A DNA stretch of 64,000 bases, taken from the NCBI GenBank assembly GCA_903889565.1, contig CAISYC010000060.1:1-64000 (forward strand), written 5' to 3'. This stretch comes from an uncultured beta proteobacterium (GTDB taxonomy: Bacteria > Pseudomonadota > Gammaproteobacteria > Burkholderiales > SG8-41). This document shows, one piece after another, positions 59,158 to 64,000 of the stretch. Made by a program: the position numbers and the translations under genes. The number at the start of each line of letters is the position of its first letter. Within the stretch, counting starts at the first letter, position 1. A model generated the notes under the pieces. That model saw only the letters and a program-made list of their open reading frames with translations. It did no database searches and was not told the origin of the DNA.

Positions 59158-60168
59158 CTACCATCGCAGGTTCCGCCACCCCTCCTGCTGCTGAGCGTTT
59201 AGGAAGGTCCACGCGACAAAACGGCTTTGCTTTTGCCCCTGCCGCATCGCAATCGTTTTGTGCTGCACGACATTGGCGCTCTTCAACGCATCGCAAATCG
59301 CCGGCAGACTGGTTGCCTTCGATACCAGCGTGGTGAACCAGAAGCAGCGTGTGGCGATGCGTGCACTTTCGCCGATCATGCGCAGGATGAAGCCTTGCTC
59401 GCCGCCCTCGCACCAGAGTTCGGCGCCCTCACCGCCGAAATTGCGGCGGGCACTTTCGACATTGTCGTGTTTGCCGAGTTTCGCCCATTTATTCCGGTTC
59501 GCCTCCAGGGCTTCGGCTTCGGAAGCATGAAACGGCGGGTTACACAGCGTCAGATCAAACCAGTCGTCGTCGGCGATCACGCCCTTAAAGACGGCCTGCG
59601 ATGACGCTTGCAGGTGCAAAGTAATTTTTGATTTCAACTGCGAGTTGGCATCGAGAATGCGCTGCGCGTTGGCGAGCGCGGCGGCGTTGATGTCGGTGGC
59701 GACAAAGCGCCAGCCGTATTCGCTACATCCGATCAGCGGATAGATGCAGCTCGCGCCGGTGCCGATATCCAGCACCCGCATGGTTTTCGTGCGTGGCACA
59801 ACGCCACCATTGCTTGCGGCCAGCAGATCAGCCAGATAATGCAGGTAATCGGCACGCCCCGGCACCGGCGGACACAGGCTGTGCGGCGACAGTTCCCATG
59901 CGTGTATGCCGTAGCTGTCGTTCAGCAGAGCGCGATTCAACGCTATGACGGCAGCGGGGTTGGCAAAATCAATACTTGGCTCGCCATGCTCGTCGTGGAC
60001 CTTGCGCTCGACAAATTCGCGCAGTGCCGGCTCGGCCGCGATCAGGCGCGCAAAGTCATAGCGGGCGCGGTGTCGATTGCGCGGATGAAGTTTGCTCTCT
60101 GGCGCGGCGGGCCGCGCTAGCTGAGGTTTGTTTGCTCGGGAAGAGATCACGGATGGTTCGCGAATCAA
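59158..60168 (-). CDS. rlmF: 23S rRNA (adenine(1618)-N(6))-methyltransferase RlmF
   Basis: A 336-residue SAM-dependent N6-adenine methyltransferase of the RlmF type that modifies A1618 of 23S rRNA. Seen: LHPRNRHRARYDFARLIA, the AdoMet motif VLDIGTGASCIYPLIG, the acidic strand FVATDINAAALANA, the catalytic NPPFHASEAEAL and GAELWCEGGEQGFILRMI. The leading 25 residues are a basic low-complexity lead; a shorter start is possible. It is followed on the same strand side by a toxin-antitoxin pair but is otherwise a housekeeping gene. Confidence 0.92.
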   Translation of the reverse strand: MIREPSVISSRANKPQLARPAAPESKLHPRNRHRARYDFARLIAAEPALREFVERKVHDEHGEPSIDFANPAAVIALNRALLNDSYGIHAWELSPHSLCPPVPGRADYLHYLADLLAASNGGVVPRTKTMRVLDIGTGASCIYPLIGCSEYGWRFVATDINAAALANAQRILDANSQLKSKITLHLQASSQAVFKGVIADDDWFDLTLCNPPFHASEAEALEANRNKWAKLGKHDNVESARRNFGGEGAELWCEGGEQGFILRMIGESARIATRCFWFTTLVSKATSLPAICDALKSANVVQHKTIAMRQGQKQSRFVAWTFLNAQQQEGWRNLRW

Positions 60169-60181
60169 TTCCCACGCCAGA

Positions 60182-60487
60182 TCATCGGGGCGCGGGTTGC
60201 GCGATCAATCGCACGCCCAAAGCTGCACAAACACGGCTCACCGTATCGAAGCGCGGCTGCGCATTGGGCCGCAGCGCTTTGTAGAGGGCCTCGCGGGTAA
60301 GTCCCGAAGCCTTCGCAATTTCGCCCATGCCGCGCGCACGCGCGATATCACCGAGTGCCGCCGCGAGCATGGCCGGATCTCCGCCTTCAATCATCGCGGT
60401 CAAATACGCGGCAATCGCTTTTTCGTTATTTAGATATTCGGCCGCATCGAATTCCGGAAGTTCGGACGCCAGTATTTTCTTTTTCAT
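60182..60487 (-). CDS. HigA-family antitoxin
   Basis: A 101-residue antidote protein. The N-terminal DAAEYLNNEKAIAAYLTAMI segment and the HTH MGEIAKASGLTREALYKAL are typical of chromosomal addiction-module antidotes (HigA-like/YbaQ type). It is the second gene of a toxin-first pair with a 3-bp gap, as in higBA. It is expected to neutralise the toxin and repress the operon. Confidence 0.88.
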   Translation of the reverse strand: MKKKILASELPEFDAAEYLNNEKAIAAYLTAMIEGGDPAMLAAALGDIARARGMGEIAKASGLTREALYKALRPNAQPRFDTVSRVCAALGVRLIAQPAPR

Positions 60488-60490
60488 CGA

Positions 60491-60787
60491 TTACTCCTCG
60501 ATCAGGGCCGCAAGTTTCATAGCCTTGGCAATATCAGACACCTGCGTGGATTTTGCACCGCCGCCCAACATCACGATCAGCACCGCACCGCGTTTAAGGT
60601 AATACAATCGCCAGCCCGGGCCGAAATGCTCGCGCATCTCGTAGACGCTGGCGCCCAGCGCTTTAACGTCACCAAGATTGCCCAGCTGCGCCTTGCGTAA
60701 TCGCGCGACCAAACGCTGCTTTGTAACGCCATCGCGAATACCGGTAAACCAAGCGTCAAACTCGACGGTTCGCTTGATCGTGAACAT
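60491..60787 (-). CDS. RelE/ParE-family toxin (HigB-like)
   Basis: A 98-residue toxin resembling the phage Gp49/HigB-like branch. Seen: FTIKRTVEFDAWFTGIRD, ARLRKAQLGNLGDVKAL, VYEMREHFGPGWRLYYLKRG and VLIVMLGGGAKSTQVSDI, with basic residues in the active-surface positions. Probably a ribosome-dependent mRNA endonuclease. It is the first gene of the pair with the antitoxin at 60182. Confidence 0.88.
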   Translation of the reverse strand: MFTIKRTVEFDAWFTGIRDGVTKQRLVARLRKAQLGNLGDVKALGASVYEMREHFGPGWRLYYLKRGAVLIVMLGGGAKSTQVSDIAKAMKLAALIEE

Positions 60788-60921
60788 GAGTTATTGTAAT
60801 CGTTCGATTACATGCGGTCAATTGCTCGAATTTCACCGGGTGCGCCCCCTCCCGCATGTCCCCGCACTTTGCGGAGGCAGGGACCTGCCGCACTCGCCTC
60901 AGCTTGCCAACTTGAGAACAG

Positions 60922-61899
60922 CTATTCGCCCTTGATGCCGGCGTCCTGTATCACCTTCTGCCAGCGTTCGTAGTCGGCCTTGTGATGCGCGGCGAGATCG
61001 GCGGGTGTGCCGCCGGCCGGATCCGCGCCGTCTGCGGCGAGTCGCTTGCGCGTGTCGGCGGTGGCGAGAATCGCATTCAGTTCGCGATTGAGGCGGTTGA
61101 CGGTATCGGCGCTCATGCCGGCGGGGCCGTAGACCGCCCACCACTGGGTTGAATCGAAGCCGGGCAATGCCGATTCCGCAATGGTCGGTAGCGTTGGCGC
61201 AGCGCTGATGCGTTTGCTGCTGGTCACCGCGAGCGCTTTCAATTTTCCGGATTGCATTTGCCCCGACACGCTGCCGTACGCCGCGAACAGCATGGACACC
61301 TGCCCCGCCACCGTATCGATGACCGCCGGTGCGGCGCCGCGGTACGGCACATGCAGCATGTTGACGCCCGCCTGCTGCATGAACAGCGCGCCGGTCAGAT
61401 GGCTCAATGAACCGGCGCCGTTGGACGCAAAGGACAGCGCACCCGGATTGGCCTTAGCGATCGCGATCAGTTGCTTTACGTTGGCCGCCGGCAGCGAGGG
61501 ATGCACAACGAGGACGTTGGGCGAATAGCCGATCAGGATCACCGGCGCGAAGCTCTTAAGCACCTGATAGCTGGTCTTCGCCCCCAGGTGCGGATTGATC
61601 GACAGCACGCTCGACGAGGCGAACAGCAGCGTGTAGCCGTCGGCCGCCGCCCGCGAGACCAGCTCCGCACCGATCGACCCGTTGCCGCCGCCGCGGTTAT
61701 CGACCACAAACTGCACGGCCAGCGTTTCCCCGAGTTTCTGCATGAAGTGGCGCACCACCACATCGAGTGCGCCGCCCGCCGGCGCGGGCACGATCACGCG
61801 CACCGGCTTGTCAGGGTAATTCTGCGCAAATGCCGCTCCGTGCACCGCGATCGTGGCGATTAATGCGAGCAAGCACTGCGGGTTGACAATTTTCACCAT
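60922..61899 (-). CDS. Bug/TctC-family tripartite tricarboxylate receptor
   Basis: A 325-residue receptor with a signal peptide ending HGAAFAQ, then NYPDKPVRVIVPAPAGGALD, DNRGGGNGSIGAELV, DGYTLLFASSSV, FASNGAGSLSHLTGALF and HVPYRGAAPAV. It follows the MmgE/PrpD gene on the same strand by 46 bp, making a two-gene unit of enzyme plus receptor. Confidence 0.93.
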   Translation of the reverse strand: MVKIVNPQCLLALIATIAVHGAAFAQNYPDKPVRVIVPAPAGGALDVVVRHFMQKLGETLAVQFVVDNRGGGNGSIGAELVSRAAADGYTLLFASSSVLSINPHLGAKTSYQVLKSFAPVILIGYSPNVLVVHPSLPAANVKQLIAIAKANPGALSFASNGAGSLSHLTGALFMQQAGVNMLHVPYRGAAPAVIDTVAGQVSMLFAAYGSVSGQMQSGKLKALAVTSSKRISAAPTLPTIAESALPGFDSTQWWAVYGPAGMSADTVNRLNRELNAILATADTRKRLAADGADPAGGTPADLAAHHKADYERWQKVIQDAGIKGE

Positions 61900-61945
61900 T
61901 CAATGAAACCAGTAGCCATCTCAAACATATCCGCGTAGACCGACC

Positions 61946-63454
61946 TCACACCCGCGTCATTTCAACCAGCGCCCCGGCCTGCGGCAAGTCTTCGAGCGCC
62001 CACAGTTGGCGCAGCAGTGCATCGGTCTTCTGCGCCGCCAGTTGGCCGCGCGCGAGCAGGCGGAGTTTCTCTTCCATCTCGGCGTCGGTCATCGGGTTTT
62101 TCCAGTGGCCGCGGTGGTAATCCACGCGCACGGTCTTGCGCTGGTCGGATTTGAATACGAGTTCGAGATCGCACAGGTTGTATTCCTGCTCCACCCGGTC
62201 GGCTTCTGCCGACGGAATGCATTTCACGCGGCTGACGAGATCGAGCAGACGCGCATCGTGCAGATAGGGGTCTTCGTAGTAAACGGGGTCGATCCTGCCA
62301 TAGATCATCGCCACGCCGGCCGAATACGGCATGCTGTGGTCTGCGGTTTCGTGGGTTTGCGGACGCCACTTGTCCGGGCTGTCGGCCATGACCTTGATTG
62401 CGCTGCGCGAAACGCGGATGTTGATGGCCTCGATCTCGCTCACATCCTTGAAGTACTGGCGTGACTCCAGCGCGGCCTGGGCAACAGTCTGTGCGTACTG
62501 GCCAAGCGCGAAACGCTTGAGGAATGCGTGCATGATGCCGTACGGCGCACCCAGCGGCGGCAGCGTAAACGGCTTGTGGCTGATCACGTTGAAGAAGCCA
62601 TCGCGGCCCTCGAACACCTGCGCCGGCCCCGTCATCCCGGATTGCGCGAGGCGGACGGCGAACATCGCCTTGCGGCAGGATTCGGCCGAACCGTACGATT
62701 TCCAGTTCGACAAGGTGCCGACCCGGCCCTGGTTGATGGCGATATTGCCGCCGACAAAAATGCCGATCGCCGTCACCATTTGCTGCTCCGTCAACCCGCT
62801 CAAGCGGCCGGCGCCGACACAGGCGGCGAGACCGGCAATGGTTGACGAGTCGAGGCCGATGCCGCGGATATCCAGCACATCGTTGACTTTGCAGAACACC
62901 TCATAGGCAAGCACGGTGGCCATAATCAGATCGCGCCCGCTGCGCCCGCCCAGTTCGGCCGCCGGCAACAGCGCCGCGATGCTGTCGCTCGGGTGACCAT
63001 TGCCGACGCTGATAAAGCCGTCGTTGAAATCCAGATAGCGGATGGCCACGCCGTTGGCGAACGTTGCCAGATCGGCACTCGTTTTGATGCCGCTGCACAG
63101 TACGGTCGCCGGCTTCCTAGTGGTGATCTCGCCGGCGAGTTCGACGGCAATCTGTGCCGGGCCGGAGCTGTAACCGCCCAAGGCGCAACCGAACGTGTCG
63201 AGAACGATACGCTTGGCCGTGTGCACCACTTCCGGCGGCAGCTCTTCGTACTTTAAATTGACGGCGTAACGGGCCAGCGTTTCCGCCACACCAAGCTGGC
63301 CCCTCGCCAGCGTGGACCACGAACGTTCGCTATCGGGGCTCTGCGCCTGCACCGGCGCGGCTGCTGCGGCGCCAGTTGCCGCCACCTGCGCCAGAAAAAT
63401 ACGGCGCCCCGCGCCGCGTACGTCGAGCGTTTCATCCAGCGCAACAGGTTCCAT
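61946..63454 (-). CDS. MmgE/PrpD family protein with Tat-like signal (third copy)
   Basis: A 502-residue family member. The start at 63454 follows GGAGGAGACC. The N-terminus GAGRRIFLAQVAATGAAAAA ending PVQAQ is a Tat-like signal. Family blocks are more divergent: KRIVLDTFGCALGGYSSG, RYLDFNDGFISVGNGHPSD, TVLAYEVFCKVND and ESCRKAMFAVRLAQSGMTGP. It belongs to a different branch from the genes at 7950 and 26992. Export of this enzyme type is unusual. Confidence 0.86.
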   Translation of the reverse strand: MEPVALDETLDVRGAGRRIFLAQVAATGAAAAAPVQAQSPDSERSWSTLARGQLGVAETLARYAVNLKYEELPPEVVHTAKRIVLDTFGCALGGYSSGPAQIAVELAGEITTRKPATVLCSGIKTSADLATFANGVAIRYLDFNDGFISVGNGHPSDSIAALLPAAELGGRSGRDLIMATVLAYEVFCKVNDVLDIRGIGLDSSTIAGLAACVGAGRLSGLTEQQMVTAIGIFVGGNIAINQGRVGTLSNWKSYGSAESCRKAMFAVRLAQSGMTGPAQVFEGRDGFFNVISHKPFTLPPLGAPYGIMHAFLKRFALGQYAQTVAQAALESRQYFKDVSEIEAINIRVSRSAIKVMADSPDKWRPQTHETADHSMPYSAGVAMIYGRIDPVYYEDPYLHDARLLDLVSRVKCIPSAEADRVEQEYNLCDLELVFKSDQRKTVRVDYHRGHWKNPMTDAEMEEKLRLLARGQLAAQKTDALLRQLWALEDLPQAGALVEMTRV

Positions 63455-63671
63455 GGTCTCCTCCTCCAAGGATTGACGATGAAGCGTGATTTTGCGCCAG
63501 TTCCGCAATGACCGGTTGGCGGGTTCGTTTGCCCAAAGTTAAAGGAGTCAAAGGGTTCAAGCGGCAATTCATGCGCGGGTGACCCGTTGCCCGCCGCGCC
63601 GCTTCCCTGACAATATGCGCAATGCATTGCAGCAGGCTATGATGGCGGCAACAACGAAGGAGGAGAACAAC

Positions 63672-64000
63672 ATGATGACAAAACATCTGCCGTTCGCCTG
63701 TGCGGCGTGCGCGTTTGCGGCAACGAACGTTTTAGCCGCCGACGCCTTCCCGAACAAGCCGGTGCGCATCGTGGTGCCGTTCGCCGCCGGCGGCGGCGTT
63801 GACCTGACCGCGCGCATCCTCGCGCAAAAACTCACCGAGCGCGTCGGCGTATCGTTCATCGTCGACAACCGCGTCGGTGCCAGCGGCATCATCGGCACCG
63901 AATACGTCGCCAAGGCGGCGCCGGACGGCTATACGCTGCTGGTCGGCTCGCAGACTTCGCAGGCGGTGGTGCCGGCGATGTACCTCAAGCTCAATTACGA
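63672..64000 (+). CDS. Bug/TctC-family receptor, cut by window end
   Basis: The 5' part of a receptor gene. ATG 63672 follows GAAGGAGGAGAACAAC; a second ATG is at 63675. The signal peptide ends NVLAAD, and the mature start is AFPNKPVRIVVPFAAGGGVD, then DNRVGASGIIGTEYVA and DGYTLLVGSQTSQ. The reading frame is open to the last base. It is the twelfth family member in 64 kb, divergent from the third MmgE/PrpD gene. Confidence 0.92.
   Translation, partial: MMTKHLPFACAACAFAATNVLAADAFPNKPVRIVVPFAAGGGVDLTARILAQKLTERVGVSFIVDNRVGASGIIGTEYVAKAAPDGYTLLVGSQTSQAVVPAMYLKLNY

Overview
The window looks like a piece of a high-GC betaproteobacterial chromosome (Burkholderiales-like). The main sign is an extreme number of Bug/TctC-type extracytoplasmic solute receptors: eleven loci plus one cut by the right edge, one of them frameshifted. 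No TctA/TctB membrane partners are present. At the left edge, tRNA-Tyr(GTA) and tRNA-Gly(TCC) lie on the minus strand behind a near-consensus promoter, an arrangement typical of a tyr-gly-thr-tufB operon running off the window. Species cannot be named from the sequence.

Layout. 0.4-7.9 kb: a Bug receptor, a ThDP enzyme, an S1/P1 nuclease, a 36-residue-repeat coiled coil coupled to a GAF-GAF adenylate cyclase, and a convergent degenerate cyclase. 7.9-31.8 kb: small catabolic units built from MmgE/PrpD proteins, beta-propellers (SMP-30, YVTN, LVIVD), LigI-like amidohydrolases, FAH and HIBADH-type enzymes, a CMD protein and Bug receptors, plus an orphan tandem pair of ModA-like binding proteins, a GGDEF protein and a persulfide dioxygenase-rhodanese-DUF2892 fusion. 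31.9-46.8 kb: a frameshifted Bug gene, FeoB, an M28 peptidase, an RraA-like protein, RhlE, a SulP-STAS-cNMP protein, a Tat-exported hydrolase, a small c-type heme protein and an enolase-superfamily enzyme. 47-54.5 kb: VOC protein, Bug, a coiled-coil membrane protein, a lactonase-like MBL protein, a YdcZ-like membrane protein, and a coupled LVIVD/CxxC..CC/cupin unit. 54.9-64 kb: the selenoprotein, Bug receptors, a low-GC patch with a decayed hydrolase, RlmF, a HigBA-like toxin-antitoxin pair and a third MmgE/PrpD.

The most notable object is at 54890..56614 (minus). Two apparent genes are one reading frame interrupted by a TGA at 56281-56279, in the context G-M-G-C-U-G-S-C. This matches the UGSC family of selenoproteins. 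The TGA is followed at once by a stem-loop (56274-56241) with the geometry expected of a bacterial SECIS element. An ordinary gene caller would truncate or split this gene. No sel genes are in the window, so decoding machinery must be encoded elsewhere.

Functionally the region reads as an accessory uptake and catabolism zone for carboxylic or aromatic-derived compounds: many binding proteins for different organic acids, next to short enzyme cassettes (hydratase/lactonase/hydrolase/dehydrogenase types). Substrates cannot be assigned from sequence alone. Several intergenic repeat families (dRS3-like, REP-like, a 298-bp element with 22-bp inverted ends) are scattered between the cassettes. All family assignments are from reading the translated sequence, not from searches.
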